Positions 35,848 to 45,170 are shown, counted from the first letter of the stretch. The stretch: 64,000 bases of DNA from Ligilactobacillus pabuli (GCF_022836475.1 NZ_BQXH01000003.1:89987-153986); one strand, 5' to 3'. The notes: generated by a model not told the origin, from the letters alone. Numbers and translations: made by a program.

Positions 35848-36711
35848 ATGTCATTCGTTAATGGTAATCAAATCTTTGCAGATGCTCGTAAGGGACACTA
35901 TGCAGTTGGTGCTTTCAACACTAACAATATGGAATGGACTCGTGCTATTTTACAAGGTGCACAAAACAAGAACGTTCCTGTTTTGATCCAATCATCAATG
36001 GGCGCTGCTAAATACATGGGCGACTACGAATTAGTTAGAAATTTAGTTGAACAAGAAATGCGTGTAATGGGCATTACAGTTCCTGTTATTATGCACTTGG
36101 ACCACGGTAACTATGAAGCTGCCAAGGAAGCTATTGCTGCTGGCTATACTTCAGTTATGTTCGATGGACATGACTTACCTTTCGAAGAAAACTATGCTAA
36201 GACTAAAGAAATCGTTGAATTAGCACATTCAAAGAACATTTCTGTTGAAGCAGAAGTTGGTTCAATTGGTGGCGAAGAAGACGGAATCGTTGGCGAAGGT
36301 GAATTAGCTGATGTTGAAGAAGCTAAGAAGATTGCTGATTTAGGCGTAGATTACCTTGCATGTGGGATCGGTAATATTCATGGCCAATACCCAGACAACT
36401 GGAAAGGTTTGCACTTTGACCGTTTGCAAGAATTAGCTGACGTTATCAAGACACCACTTGTATTGCATGGTGGTTCTGGTATCCCTCAAGAACAAGTTGT
36501 TAAAGCTATCAAGATGGGTGTTGCTAAGTTGAACATCAACACTGAATGTCAATTAGCTTTCGCTGCTGCTACACGTAAATACATCGAAGCAGGTAAGGAT
36601 CAAGAAGGTAAGGGCTTTGACCCACGTAAACTTCTCAAGCCTGGTACAGATGCTATTACAGCAACAGTTGAAGAAATTATTGACTGGATGGGCACACCTG
36701 CTATCAAATAA
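35848..36711 (+). CDS. fba: fructose-1,6-bisphosphate aldolase, class II
   Basis: Zinc-dependent glycolytic aldolase. HLDHG with the metal-binding His, DGHDLPFEEN, EAEVGSIGGEEDG, and the C-terminal VLHGGSGIPQEQVVKAI and KLNINTECQLAF are present. 287 aa, class IIB type. Codon use is very biased, as in gap. Strong AGGAGG site. Single gene with its own terminator. Confidence 0.97.
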   Translation: MSFVNGNQIFADARKGHYAVGAFNTNNMEWTRAILQGAQNKNVPVLIQSSMGAAKYMGDYELVRNLVEQEMRVMGITVPVIMHLDHGNYEAAKEAIAAGYTSVMFDGHDLPFEENYAKTKEIVELAHSKNISVEAEVGSIGGEEDGIVGEGELADVEEAKKIADLGVDYLACGIGNIHGQYPDNWKGLHFDRLQELADVIKTPLVLHGGSGIPQEQVVKAIKMGVAKLNINTECQLAFAAATRKYIEAGKDQEGKGFDPRKLLKPGTDAITATVEEIIDWMGTPAIK

Positions 36712-36729
36712 TAATTAAGCATAAATAAA

Positions 36730-36765
36730 AAGCATCACTGCCGTTCAAGCAGAGATGCTTTTTTT
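36730..36765 (+). terminator. terminator of fba
   Basis: AAGCATC and inner CTGC pair with GCAG and GATGCTT; seven T follow. Confidence 0.85.
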
Positions 36766-36774
36766 GCGTTCAAA

Positions 36775-37260
36775 TTAATGTGTTTCAACTTGTTTTTGAA
36801 TTTCTTGCTGACCTAACAGTTGATAGATCACCGCACGGATGGAAAAACGTTCAACTTTAGTGAGTTTATTTTCAGCGGGCAAAATTTTGTCTGAACTTTG
36901 CCTGGTAATGATCAATGCTAATTCAGCGTTAAAGAGAGCGGCAAATTGCTCATAGGCAGCTTGAGCGTTATTTTCGTCGAAAATCAGCAGCAGTAATTGA
37001 TTAACCACGTCTAATGAGTACACCGTTTTAAATAAGGAGATCATTAGCAGTTCGGCTAGGTGTTGTTGCTGATATTTTTTCTTGACCGGTCGTGAGATCA
37101 AACCCTTTTTGACGTAGGAATTGACCATCGCCGGGGTGATCAGATTAGTGGTTAAGTCTGCTAAGTAACGATTGCCTAAATTAACTAGCTGATCCATATA
37201 GATCTCGAGGTCAGGAAAGTCATCCCAATTTGGTAATTTTGCTGTCGTTATTTCTGTCAT
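36775..37260 (-). CDS. DUF1836 domain protein (putative MerR-like regulator)
   Basis: 161 aa. Around residues 38-75 is LITPAMVNSYVKKGLISRP followed by KKYQQQHLAELLMI, which resembles a MerR-type winged helix and is the DUF1836 signature. Function unknown; DNA binding is inferred. It is divergent from the TrhA gene. Confidence 0.78.
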   Translation of the reverse strand: MTEITTAKLPNWDDFPDLEIYMDQLVNLGNRYLADLTTNLITPAMVNSYVKKGLISRPVKKKYQQQHLAELLMISLFKTVYSLDVVNQLLLLIFDENNAQAAYEQFAALFNAELALIITRQSSDKILPAENKLTKVERFSIRAVIYQLLGQQEIQKQVETH

Positions 37261-37378
37261 TTGTACTACTCCTCGTTTGCTGTGCGGAACCGACCGCTGA
37301 TTTGTCTGAGAATCTTGCTCTTAACTCTATGATACCATACTCTACTATCATTTATGTAGATTTGAAGTCTAGATGTTA

Positions 37379-37406
37379 TTGATATTGTATTCATTTGTGC
37401 TATACT
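37379..37406 (+). promoter_or_regulatory. promoter of the TrhA/hemolysin III gene
   Basis: TTGATA, 16-bp spacer, TATACT, about 27 bp before the GTG start. Confidence 0.55.
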
Positions 37407-37432
37407 AGTAAATATTGAAGGGAGTCTTAGGC

Positions 37433-38062
37433 GTGGATAAAAGAAGTCAAGTTATTAATGAAGTGTGGAGTGCGATCACCCATGGTGTGGGGATTATCTT
37501 GAGTATTGCAGCTTTAGTTGCGTTAATTTTAAAGGGAGTCCATTCTGGGAGCGGCTTAGCTTTTGGAGCCTATCTAGTCTATGGGATCTCACTATTTAGT
37601 TTGTACTTGTTTTCCACCTTATTTCATTGTTTGTACTTTACTAAAGCCAGTCGTGTTTTTCAAATCTTTGACCATTGTGGGATCTACTTATTAATCGCTG
37701 GAACCTATACTCCTTATTGTTTGTTAGTCATTGATGGGAAATTTGGCTGGGGCATTCTAGCAGTGATCTGGGTGACCGCGCTCGGTGGGACACTCTACCA
37801 TATCCTAGCAAAAAATCGTCAACAAAAAATTGAAACTTTAGCCTATATTGTGATGGGCTGGACCTGTTTGTTAGGCTTAAAACAACTATTGGATGGCTTA
37901 GGCTGGTCGGGAATGTCTTTACTGTTTTTCGGCGGCGTGGCCTTTACTTTAGGAGCGTTAGTGTACAGCATTAAAGGTTTAAAGTATACCCATGTCTGGT
38001 GGCATTTAGCAGTCATGTTAGGGACATTATTGATGTTTCTTTCTATTTATTATTATATTTAG
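37433..38062 (+). CDS. trhA: hemolysin III family membrane protein (TrhA/YqfA)
   Basis: 209 aa with seven predicted helices of the HlyIII/progestin-receptor-like family. The conserved residues sit in NEVWSAITHGVG, STLFHC, FDHCGIYLLIAGTYTPY and VWWHLAVM; the His and Asp positions are those of the putative metal site. GTG start 8 nt after AAGGGAG. In other bacteria this family takes part in membrane energetics and fatty-acid balance; haemolytic activity is not proven. Confidence 0.88.
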   Translation: MDKRSQVINEVWSAITHGVGIILSIAALVALILKGVHSGSGLAFGAYLVYGISLFSLYLFSTLFHCLYFTKASRVFQIFDHCGIYLLIAGTYTPYCLLVIDGKFGWGILAVIWVTALGGTLYHILAKNRQQKIETLAYIVMGWTCLLGLKQLLDGLGWSGMSLLFFGGVAFTLGALVYSIKGLKYTHVWWHLAVMLGTLLMFLSIYYYI

Positions 38063-38085
38063 CGTATTGATTGCGTTACTCTGAA

Positions 38086-38140
38086 TGTAAACGCTTGCTA
38101 AGAGTGCTTATTCATGCTATTCTATATACGATGTTATCGT
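38086..38140 (+). promoter_or_regulatory. promoter, cre-like site and palindrome upstream of the ArsR gene
   Basis: TTGCTA (38095-38100), 17-bp spacer, TATTCT (38118-38123). TGTAAACGCTTGCT (38086-38099) matches the cre consensus at 12 of 14 positions. A perfect palindrome ACGAT-GTT-ATCGT (38128-38140) lies just downstream of the -10, where an ArsR-type self-repressor would be expected to bind. Confidence 0.55.
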
Positions 38141-38165
38141 TCGTGATGGAAGGAGCGTGAAAACA

Positions 38166-38504
38166 ATGCCAACAGTTCAATTAACTGCAGCGCAGAGTAA
38201 TGCAATTGAAAATTTTGTTGATGATTTTGAAGTGATCAATGCCTTGGCAGATCGTAACCGGCAAAAGATTATTGTCTTATTGTGTAATCACCTTTCTGAG
38301 GGCTTAACTGTCACAGAAATTACGGAGCAAATGACGATTACACAACCAGCAGTTTCTCATCACTTGAAGATTTTACGTGAAGCAGGTTTAGTAGCTTTTC
38401 GTAAGAACGGGTTACAAAGTTTGTATTATTTAACCTTGTCTGATCCGTTAACACACTTAGAAGACGTTGTTCATGATTTACGGGTCGAAGTGGGGGATCA
38501 ATAA
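38166..38504 (+). CDS. ArsR-family winged-helix transcriptional regulator
   Basis: 112 aa with the ArsR HTH: LADRNRQKIIVLLCNHL, LTVTEITEQM, ITQPAVSHHLKILREAGLV and the wing ARKN-like FRKNGLQSLYYLT. The metal-sensing CxC pair is absent; only one Cys is present, so a non-metal signal is likely. ATG 38166 is chosen because AAGGAG lies 10 nt upstream. No obvious target gene is adjacent apart from itself. Confidence 0.85.
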   Translation: MPTVQLTAAQSNAIENFVDDFEVINALADRNRQKIIVLLCNHLSEGLTVTEITEQMTITQPAVSHHLKILREAGLVAFRKNGLQSLYYLTLSDPLTHLEDVVHDLRVEVGDQ

Positions 38505-38520
38505 GTGACTAGAAATAATC

Positions 38521-38568
38521 AGACCATTCATTATTGCTGAACCTAGCAAAATGGATGGTCTTTTCTTT
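38521..38568 (+). terminator. terminator of the ArsR gene
   Basis: AGACCATTCATTATTGCT pairs with its imperfect complement AGCAAAATGGATGGTC; TTTTCTTT follows. Confidence 0.78.
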
Positions 38569-38630
38569 CATTTGCAGAACAAATAGTTTAAAATTGACTA
38601 GTTAAATCTTAGGCTAGGGGAACAGAGAAA

Positions 38631-39305
38631 ATGACAAGTAAGTATTATGCAGTAAGACGAGGAAAAAAGACCGGGATTTTTAATAGTTGGCCGGAATGTC
38701 AACGGCAGGTTAGCGGATATCCCGGTGCCGAATTTAAAAGTTTTAAAACACAGACTGAGGCCAATGAATGGCTAAATAATAAAACAACTCCAACAAAAAA
38801 ACAGCCACAACCACAAGCTGCTAGTTCGGCAACGATTCAAATGTGGACCGATGGCGGGACTAGAAACCACGGCAATAAAAGGGGACAACATGTCTTAAGC
38901 AGTGATCCAGCTGCCTGGGCCTTTTGTGTGATCAAAGATGGTAAAAAATATACGGCTAGTGCGGGTGAATTTGGCAGTACTAATAACCGGATGGAAGTGA
39001 TGGCATTAGTGAAAGCCTTGAAATTTATTGGACGTCAGGGTTGGCAGGCAGAAGAGATTTCCGCGACTCTCGACTCTAAGTATGTGTTAGACGCAATTAA
39101 CAAGCATTGGCTAGCTGGGTGGAAGAAACGCGGCTGGAAAACCGCCGGAGGGACGCCGGTTGTAAACCAGGAGCTCTGGCAAGAAATTGAGACACTTTTG
39201 CCGCTTTTTCCACATTTAACTTTGAACTGGACAAAAGGTCATGCGAAAAATGCGGGGAACGTCTTAGTTGACCAACTATTAAATGAAACGATGGACCAAA
39301 TGTAA
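38631..39305 (+). CDS. rnhA: ribonuclease HI with N-terminal hybrid-binding domain
   Basis: Removes RNA from RNA:DNA hybrids. Residues 4-45 are the RHBD/viroplasmin-like domain (YYAVRRGKKTGIFNSW, FKSFKTQTEANEWL), then a Gln/Pro linker, then the RNase H domain: WTDGGTRN, NNRMEVMALVKAL, DSKYVLDAI and GHAKNAGN...VDQLL supply the Asp-Glu-Asp-Asp active site. An insert QHVLSSDPAAWAF occurs after the first strand. 224 aa. Confidence 0.93.
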   Translation: MTSKYYAVRRGKKTGIFNSWPECQRQVSGYPGAEFKSFKTQTEANEWLNNKTTPTKKQPQPQAASSATIQMWTDGGTRNHGNKRGQHVLSSDPAAWAFCVIKDGKKYTASAGEFGSTNNRMEVMALVKALKFIGRQGWQAEEISATLDSKYVLDAINKHWLAGWKKRGWKTAGGTPVVNQELWQEIETLLPLFPHLTLNWTKGHAKNAGNVLVDQLLNETMDQM

Positions 39306-39318
39306 GGAGGCAAAGAGA

Positions 39319-40023
39319 TTGAAAACACTGATCTTAGTAGCACATCCAACTGAACAGGATTCAGGAACGCAGGCTTTTTTGGCACAGGCGCTTGAATCCG
39401 CAAACAGCAGTGAAATTAACCGTCGAGTCCTGACTTTACCAGCAGGCGGGCATTTTAACGCCCAACAAGAAATGCAGGACGTTTTAGCAGTCGACCGCTT
39501 GGTTTTACAGTTTCCGCTGTACTGGTACAGTGCTCCGGCAGTTTTACACCAGTGGTTTGAAGACTGCTTATTAAGCCCATATAAAGAAAAGCTTGCAGGC
39601 AAAGAATTAGGGCTCGTTGTCTCGACGGGCCGGCCAAGCCATGAATTTGGGTTAGGTCAACGTCAAGGTTATTCGCTTAGTGAATTATTACGTCCATTGG
39701 CTGCACTGGCAATTGATTTAGGCCTCCAGTTATTGCCGCCACTGGTGATTGCTCAGTTTGCTTATCAAACTGACCAGCAACACCAGCAGTTATTGGTGGA
39801 TTACCAACAATATTTGCAATTGCCGGCGGGGTATTCATTTGCGGACCAGGAAAAATGGTGGATCGAGCAGCTCGAGCAGCGTGCCGCTCAAACTACGGAT
39901 CCCAAAAAGCAGCAGATCTTAGCGTTGCTTGCAGATCAATTTGGAACCCGCAGTGATCGCTTAGATGATTTAAAAGATGAACTGGCACTGATCAAACAAG
40001 TGGAAGAAGGCGACGAACTATGA
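39319..40023 (+). CDS. flavodoxin-fold NAD(P)H oxidoreductase (quinone reductase family)
   Basis: 234 aa. N-terminal TLILVAHPTEQDSGTQAFL is the FMN-binding strand-loop of the NQO/YwrO/KefF family, and FPLYWYSAPAVLHQWFED is the second signature. Probably reduces quinones or acts with a Kef-like transporter; the electron acceptor is not known. TTG start at 39319 follows AAGGAGG; the frame open from 39283 overlaps rnhA without a site. An unusual C-terminal extension of about 60 residues is Gln-rich. Its stop overlaps the next small gene. Confidence 0.85.
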   Translation: MKTLILVAHPTEQDSGTQAFLAQALESANSSEINRRVLTLPAGGHFNAQQEMQDVLAVDRLVLQFPLYWYSAPAVLHQWFEDCLLSPYKEKLAGKELGLVVSTGRPSHEFGLGQRQGYSLSELLRPLAALAIDLGLQLLPPLVIAQFAYQTDQQHQQLLVDYQQYLQLPAGYSFADQEKWWIEQLEQRAAQTTDPKKQQILALLADQFGTRSDRLDDLKDELALIKQVEEGDEL

Positions 40024-40199
40024 CAGATGAAAGCAAGTGGCTGATCGAGCAGTGTGACGGTCTGATCCAAGACTCAGCTAAATATGAGGACCGCGCGTTT
40101 TTTCAACAATTAAAGGCAGCTGTTATGGAACAAGATCGTCGCTTGGAACAAACGGAAGGCGAACTGGACGGCCGCGTTTGGAATCCAGGTAAGTGGTAG
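40020..40199 (+). CDS. small protein of 59 residues, unknown
   Basis: Start ATG overlaps the stop of the upstream oxidoreductase (ATGA), which suggests translational coupling. The product begins MTDESKWLIEQCDGL and ends GRVWNPGKW; it is acidic and probably helical. Not recognised. The coupling and codon use like its neighbours are the only support for it being real. Confidence 0.6.
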   Translation: MTDESKWLIEQCDGLIQDSAKYEDRAFFQQLKAAVMEQDRRLEQTEGELDGRVWNPGKW

Positions 40200-40239
40200 G
40201 AGAGGCGGCTTTTTGTCCGACTTGCTGCGGTCGGCAGAT

Positions 40240-40268
40240 TTTACGTTTTTGGTTGGATGTGTTATACT
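40240..40268 (+). promoter_or_regulatory. promoter of ssrA
   Basis: TTTACG, 17-bp spacer, TATACT, ending 12 bp before the mature 5' end of tmRNA. Confidence 0.65.
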
Positions 40269-40280
40269 GTAAACAGTTAT

Positions 40281-40647
40281 GGGGATGTTTTGGATTCGAC
40301 AGGTATAGGTCGAGTCTAGATTGCGTTTGGTAGGTTGCGGCTACCATAAAACGCTCAGTTAAATTATAACTGCAAAAAATAATAATAACTCTTACGCTTT
40401 AGCTGCCTAGTCAGCTTTAACGTAGATCCGGCCGGCATCGCCTATGTGCCGATTTCCGGGTCCTATAATTGTAGGCTACGTCTTATGTTTCCACCTGTAA
40501 TGTAAGAAAGAGATCATCAGGCTGGTTTTTAGTCTTTCGCCCTGACATACGGCGTGATTAGAAACGAGATTATAAATAGTATGAATATGAACGTAGATAT
40601 CTAGGCGGCGATATGCTTGGACGCGGGTTCGATCCCCGCCATCTCCA
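40281..40647 (+). ncRNA. ssrA: transfer-messenger RNA (tmRNA)
   Basis: Rescues stalled ribosomes together with SmpB. The 5' end GGGGATG pairs with CATCTCC near the 3' end (one G-T), forming the alanine-type acceptor stem with discriminator A; the T arm reads CGGGTTCGATCCCCG. The tag reading frame (40372-40410) encodes AKNNNNSYALAA then TAG, a typical lactobacillar tag. Pseudoknot-like inverted repeats follow (for example GGCCGGC / GTGCCGA region). CCA is not encoded. About 367 nt. Confidence 0.96.
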
Positions 40648-40652
40648 TTAAT

Positions 40653-40683
40653 GAGGGCTTCGAGGTTTTCGGAGCTCTTTTTT
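40653..40683 (+). terminator. terminator of ssrA
   Basis: GAG-GG-CTTCG pairs with CGGAG-CTC around GGTTTT-like loop; six T follow. Confidence 0.75.
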
Positions 40684-40830
40684 AGTGCCAATTTTTAAGA
40701 AAGACCGGCAAGTTACGCACAGCAGGTTAAATCTTTGCTAATTTAGCGCAGGTAAATTGACGGCTGCTTGAAAAATAGTATAGACTGATAGGATACATGT
40801 GAAGTGTGTCTGAAAGGATTTTGATCAAAA

Positions 40831-43038
40831 GTGAAGATTAAAAAATTACGGGAGTTTCTCAATACCCGGATCGGCTTTTTGAGTTTACTGGTAGCTTTAT
40901 TCTGGCTCAAAACGATCTTAGTGTATCTGATCGACTTTCATCTAGGTGTTAAAGGTGGATATCAGTATTTTGTCATGCTGGTGAACCCATTTGCGACAAC
41001 GTTATTGTTATTTAGTATTGGGTTATACATTAAGCGAACTTTACCGTCGTATTTGATGATGTTTTTAATTTATGTCGCGAATACGGCCCTATTGTTTTTT
41101 AGTGTGATCTATTACCGGGAGTTTACTGATTTTATGACGATGAACGTCATCTTCGGTTACTCAGCGGTCTCACAGGGACTCAGCGGCAGTTCGTTTGCGT
41201 TATTGAAGCCGCAAGACCTAGTGATGGTCGTCGATGTTGTGCTAGTCTTATTAGCGCTTGTGACACGGGTGATCAAACTGGACCCGCAGCCGCTCAAAAA
41301 GAAAACGGCGAGTGCAATTACCTCATTTGCAATTTTTTCATTAATGTTTAATTTAACCTTGGGTGAGATCGACCGGCCACAGTTGCTGACGCGGACGTTT
41401 GACCGCAACTATTTAGTTAAATATTTGGGGATCGATGCTTTTACAGTTTACGATGGTTTGAAAACTGCGAAAAATAACCAGGCTCGTAACCGGGCAGATG
41501 GTGCAGACTTAAATAAGATCTTGCAGTACACCAGTGACCACTACGCTGAGCCGAATCCACAGATGTTTGGGGCAGGGAAGGGTAAAAACCTGATTGTGAT
41601 CCACTTGGAAAGTTTCCAGCAATTTTTACTGAACTATAAGTTGGACGACCAAGAAGTGACGCCATTTTTAAATAGTCTCTACAATAGTAAAGAGATGTAT
41701 AGTTTTGAAAACTTCTTTAACCAAGTGGGACAGGGTAAAACTTCTGATGCGGAAAACATGTTGGAAACTAGCATCTTTGGGCTGCCGCAGGGCTCACTAT
41801 TCTCGGCGCTTGGTACCGATAATACCTTCGAAGCGGCGCCAGCCATTTTAAACCAGAATGGCGGTTATTCTTCCGCAGTCTTTCATGGCAATAATGGCTC
41901 ATTTTGGAACCGAAATAGCGTTTATCCTAACATGGGTTATCAGAACTTTTTTGACCTGAGTTACTTTAATCAAAACTCAAGTAACCTAAGTGAGTATGGC
42001 TTAAAAGATAAGCTGCTCTTTCATGACTCCATTAAATACCTAGAACGAATGCAACAGCCGTTTTATACTAAGTTCATTACGGTTTCGAACCATTTCCCTT
42101 ATAATCTAGATAAAAAGAATACTGATTTTACCCCAGCCGATACCTCGGATAATTCGATTAATAACTACTTTGTGACCGCCCATTATCTAGATCAAGCGGT
42201 GCGCGAGTTCTTTGATTATTTGAAGAAATCGGGCTTGTATGATAACTCAGTAATTGTCTTGTATGGAGATCATTACGGGATCTCAGATACCCGGAACTTG
42301 AAGTTAGCTAAGTTGTTAGGAAAATCATCTTCCACCTGGAGTGATTACGATAACGCCCAGCTGCAACGCGTGCCGTTTATGGTACACGTTCCGGGTAAGC
42401 ACGATGGTGGGATCCAGCAACAATATGGTGGGGAAATTGATGTCTTACCAACATTGCTGCATTTAATGGGCATCGATACGCGCAAATACGTGCAGTTTGG
42501 TACAGATCTATTTTCACCGCAGCATGATCAAACGGTTGCCTTTAGAAATGATAATTTTGTGACGCCAAATTATACCGTAATTGGGAATACGATTTATGAA
42601 AATGGCACTGGCAATGTGGTGACACATCCGTCTAAAAAAGTGAAACAAGAAATTGACGAAAGCTCGCAACGGGTCACGCAGTCGCTGGGACTCTCGGATG
42701 CATTAAATAATAAGAACTTATTGCGTTTTTACGTGCCAGACGGTTTTGTACCAGTCGATCCTAAGAAGTATGATTATCAAAATGATTTTTATAACTTGTT
42801 GCAGCAGGAAAAGAAGTTGAAGAACAATTCAACTAGTTTATGGTCGAAAAATCATGATAAGTCAACCATCACTGACTATCATTCTGACGCTCCAGAACTG
42901 ACCGAAAGTGATGACGATGCGGCTAACGTTTCTAGTGTAAAAGCAAAGATCAAGGAGAAGTTAGACAAAAAGGCCAAAGAAGGCAGCGATTCAAGTAGTC
43001 AGTCCACGGCGGTGAGTGAAGTTAAAGCCGCAGAATAA
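40831..43038 (+). CDS. ltaS: lipoteichoic acid synthase (LtaS-type sulfatase-fold enzyme)
   Basis: Polymerises glycerol-phosphate from phosphatidylglycerol on the outer membrane face. Five predicted helices occur in residues 10-190, then an extracellular sulfatase-type domain with VIHLESFQ (metal-binding Glu), GKTSDAE (catalytic Thr), GNNGSFWNRN and VLYGDHYGI (Asp/His ligands). The C-terminal 60 residues are charged and low in complexity. GTG start at 40831. 735 aa, typical. Single gene; pgi follows after 126 bp. Confidence 0.93.
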   Translation: MKIKKLREFLNTRIGFLSLLVALFWLKTILVYLIDFHLGVKGGYQYFVMLVNPFATTLLLFSIGLYIKRTLPSYLMMFLIYVANTALLFFSVIYYREFTDFMTMNVIFGYSAVSQGLSGSSFALLKPQDLVMVVDVVLVLLALVTRVIKLDPQPLKKKTASAITSFAIFSLMFNLTLGEIDRPQLLTRTFDRNYLVKYLGIDAFTVYDGLKTAKNNQARNRADGADLNKILQYTSDHYAEPNPQMFGAGKGKNLIVIHLESFQQFLLNYKLDDQEVTPFLNSLYNSKEMYSFENFFNQVGQGKTSDAENMLETSIFGLPQGSLFSALGTDNTFEAAPAILNQNGGYSSAVFHGNNGSFWNRNSVYPNMGYQNFFDLSYFNQNSSNLSEYGLKDKLLFHDSIKYLERMQQPFYTKFITVSNHFPYNLDKKNTDFTPADTSDNSINNYFVTAHYLDQAVREFFDYLKKSGLYDNSVIVLYGDHYGISDTRNLKLAKLLGKSSSTWSDYDNAQLQRVPFMVHVPGKHDGGIQQQYGGEIDVLPTLLHLMGIDTRKYVQFGTDLFSPQHDQTVAFRNDNFVTPNYTVIGNTIYENGTGNVVTHPSKKVKQEIDESSQRVTQSLGLSDALNNKNLLRFYVPDGFVPVDPKKYDYQNDFYNLLQQEKKLKNNSTSLWSKNHDKSTITDYHSDAPELTESDDDAANVSSVKAKIKEKLDKKAKEGSDSSSQSTAVSEVKAAE

Positions 43039-43164
43039 GTAAAAATCTTCGGGTTTAAGTGGTTTCAAGGAAAAATCTGATTTTGTCGGTTTTTAGACTT
43101 TAAAAATTATGGCAATGTTGTATAATAAAAGGGTAAATAATAACAAAAGTAAGGAGATTTCAAA

Positions 43165-44511
43165 ATGACACATATTTCATTTGACAGCTCTAATTTAGAA
43201 AAGTTCGTGCACGCTAACGAATTAGGAGAAATGCAGGCTTTAGTAACTGCTGCTGATACAGAACTTCGCGAAGGTACTGGTGCAGGAAATGACTTTACCG
43301 GTTTCGTTGATTTACCAGAAGACTTCGACAAGGATGAATTTGCACGGATCAAAGACGCCGCAAAGAAAATTCAGTCAGACTCTGAAGTGTTAGTTGTGAT
43401 CGGAATTGGCGGTTCATATTTAGGTGCTCGTGCCGCGATTGAATTCTTGCATAACTCATTTTTCAACTTATTACCTGCAGAACAAAGAAATGCACCACAG
43501 ATCTTTTTCGCTGGTAACTCAATTTCAGGTTCATACTTGCAACAATTAGTTGATCTCATCGGCGACCGTGACTTTTCTGTAAATGTTATTTCTAAATCTG
43601 GAACAACAACAGAACCTTCAATTGCTTTCCGGGTCTTTAAAGAAAAACTGGTCAAAAAATATGGTGTTCAAGGTGCAAATGAACGGATCTACGCTACAAC
43701 AGACCGTGCCCGTGGTGCTTTGAAGACAGAAGCAGACGCAGCTGGTTATGAAACATTTGTAATCCCAGACAGCGTCGGTGGACGTTTCTCAGTTTTGACT
43801 CCTGTTGGTTTATTGCCGATCGCTGCTTCTGGTGCTGACATCGATCAATTGATGGCTGGTGCCGCAGCTGCCCGCAAGGACTTTAATAATGCTGATTTGA
43901 AAGAAAACCAAGCTTATCAATACGCTGCTTTGCGGAACATTTTATACCGTAAAGGCTACACAACTGAAATCTTGGAAAACTATGAACCATCATTACAATA
44001 CTTCTCCGAATGGTGGAAGCAATTGATGGGTGAATCAGAAGGTAAGAACGAAAAGGGTATCTATCCTTCTTCAGCTAACTTCTCAACTGATTTGCATTCC
44101 TTGGGTCAATATATCCAAGAAGGTCGCCGGAACTTGATGGAAACAGTCATTCGCGTGGCTAAACCACAAGGTAATACGACGATCCCTGCAGACAAAGAAA
44201 ATCTTGACGGTCTTGAATACTTGAGCGGCAAGGATATGAATTTTGTTAACGGTAAAGCTTTACAAGGCGTAGTTTTGGCACATACCGATGGTAATGTTCC
44301 TAACATGATCGTTGATATCCCTGACCAAACAGAATTCACCTTAGGCTACATGATTTACTTCTTCGAAATTGCTGTTGGTATTTCTGGCTACTTGAATGGT
44401 ATCAACCCGTTCAACCAACCAGGTGTTGAAGCATACAAGAAGAACATGTTTGCCTTACTTGGACGCCCTGGTTATGAAGAATTAACTAAAGAATTAAATG
44501 CTCGGCTTTAA
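43165..44511 (+). CDS. pgi: glucose-6-phosphate isomerase
   Basis: Interconverts glucose-6-P and fructose-6-P. Signatures: [32 protein letters not shown], and the C-terminal [18 protein letters not shown] with the catalytic Lys. 448 aa, the short bacterial form. A TATAAT is found at about 43120-43126. Biased codon use. Own terminator. Confidence 0.97.
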   Translation: MTHISFDSSNLEKFVHANELGEMQALVTAADTELREGTGAGNDFTGFVDLPEDFDKDEFARIKDAAKKIQSDSEVLVVIGIGGSYLGARAAIEFLHNSFFNLLPAEQRNAPQIFFAGNSISGSYLQQLVDLIGDRDFSVNVISKSGTTTEPSIAFRVFKEKLVKKYGVQGANERIYATTDRARGALKTEADAAGYETFVIPDSVGGRFSVLTPVGLLPIAASGADIDQLMAGAAAARKDFNNADLKENQAYQYAALRNILYRKGYTTEILENYEPSLQYFSEWWKQLMGESEGKNEKGIYPSSANFSTDLHSLGQYIQEGRRNLMETVIRVAKPQGNTTIPADKENLDGLEYLSGKDMNFVNGKALQGVVLAHTDGNVPNMIVDIPDQTEFTLGYMIYFFEIAVGISGYLNGINPFNQPGVEAYKKNMFALLGRPGYEELTKELNARL

Positions 44512-44527
44512 TTTTAGTTAAGAGAAT

Positions 44528-44565
44528 GCTCCGGTTTTGTGTTTACAAGACTGGAGCTTTTTTTT
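44528..44565 (+). terminator. terminator of pgi
   Basis: GCTCCGGTTTTGT pairs with ACAAGACTGGAGC; eight T follow. Confidence 0.88.
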
Positions 44566-44671
44566 GGGCCAAAGTTTTTGCGTTTCTCTCAAGTTTGATG
44601 GTTATCGCTTGTACTTTGGGAAGAATCTAATAAAATATAATTAGTGGTCGTAATTCAAGGAGGTAATTTGA

Positions 44672-45160
44672 ATGATAGCGAAAGCTGTTGAACAACTAAT
44701 GGAACAGCGGAAAGATAAATTTATGATCCCGGCTGAGTTAGTTGCTAATGTCCTGGAGAACAATAACTTGGAGCATGCCTTTTTGGTTTTAACCAAAATT
44801 CGGTATGCCAAGATCCCAGTCTTAGATAGTAAGCAGCATTTTAAGGGCTTATTATCTCTATCAATGATTACAGAAACAATGTTAGGCTTAAACGGCATCG
44901 ACCCCAGCAAGTTATCACGAGCAACCGTAGCCGACGTGATGGAAACGGACGTGAAGACGGTTCAGCCACCCTTTAAGTTAGAGGATATTTTACACATTTT
45001 GGTGGATGAAAACTTTGTCGTCGTGACCGATGAAGAGGGTGTTTTTACGGGGATCATCACGCGTCGTGAACTGCTGAAAAGTGTGAACCACATGGCCCAT
45101 GAAATTGGTGATTTCTATGAAATCGAACCGCTAGCGGCCGCACAGGCAGAAAATAAATAA
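44672..45160 (+). CDS. cbpB: CBS-domain protein CbpB (c-di-AMP binding type, YkuL-like)
   Basis: 162 aa made of two CBS motifs (FMIPAELVANVLENNNLEHAF... and VMETDVKTVQPPFKLEDILHI..., each followed by IPVLDSK-like and VVTDEEGVFTGIITRREL). In Listeria and Bacillus CbpB/DarB binds c-di-AMP and controls Rel and pyruvate carboxylase; that role here is inferred from family likeness. The c-di-AMP synthase cdaA is in the same window. Confidence 0.82.
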   Translation: MIAKAVEQLMEQRKDKFMIPAELVANVLENNNLEHAFLVLTKIRYAKIPVLDSKQHFKGLLSLSMITETMLGLNGIDPSKLSRATVADVMETDVKTVQPPFKLEDILHILVDENFVVVTDEEGVFTGIITRRELLKSVNHMAHEIGDFYEIEPLAAAQAENK

Positions 45161-45170
45161 AGTAACTAAC

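Noticed and set aside
40476..40691. Minus-strand open frame across tmRNA
   Set aside because: Antisense to the 3' part of ssrA, whose structure explains the sequence.
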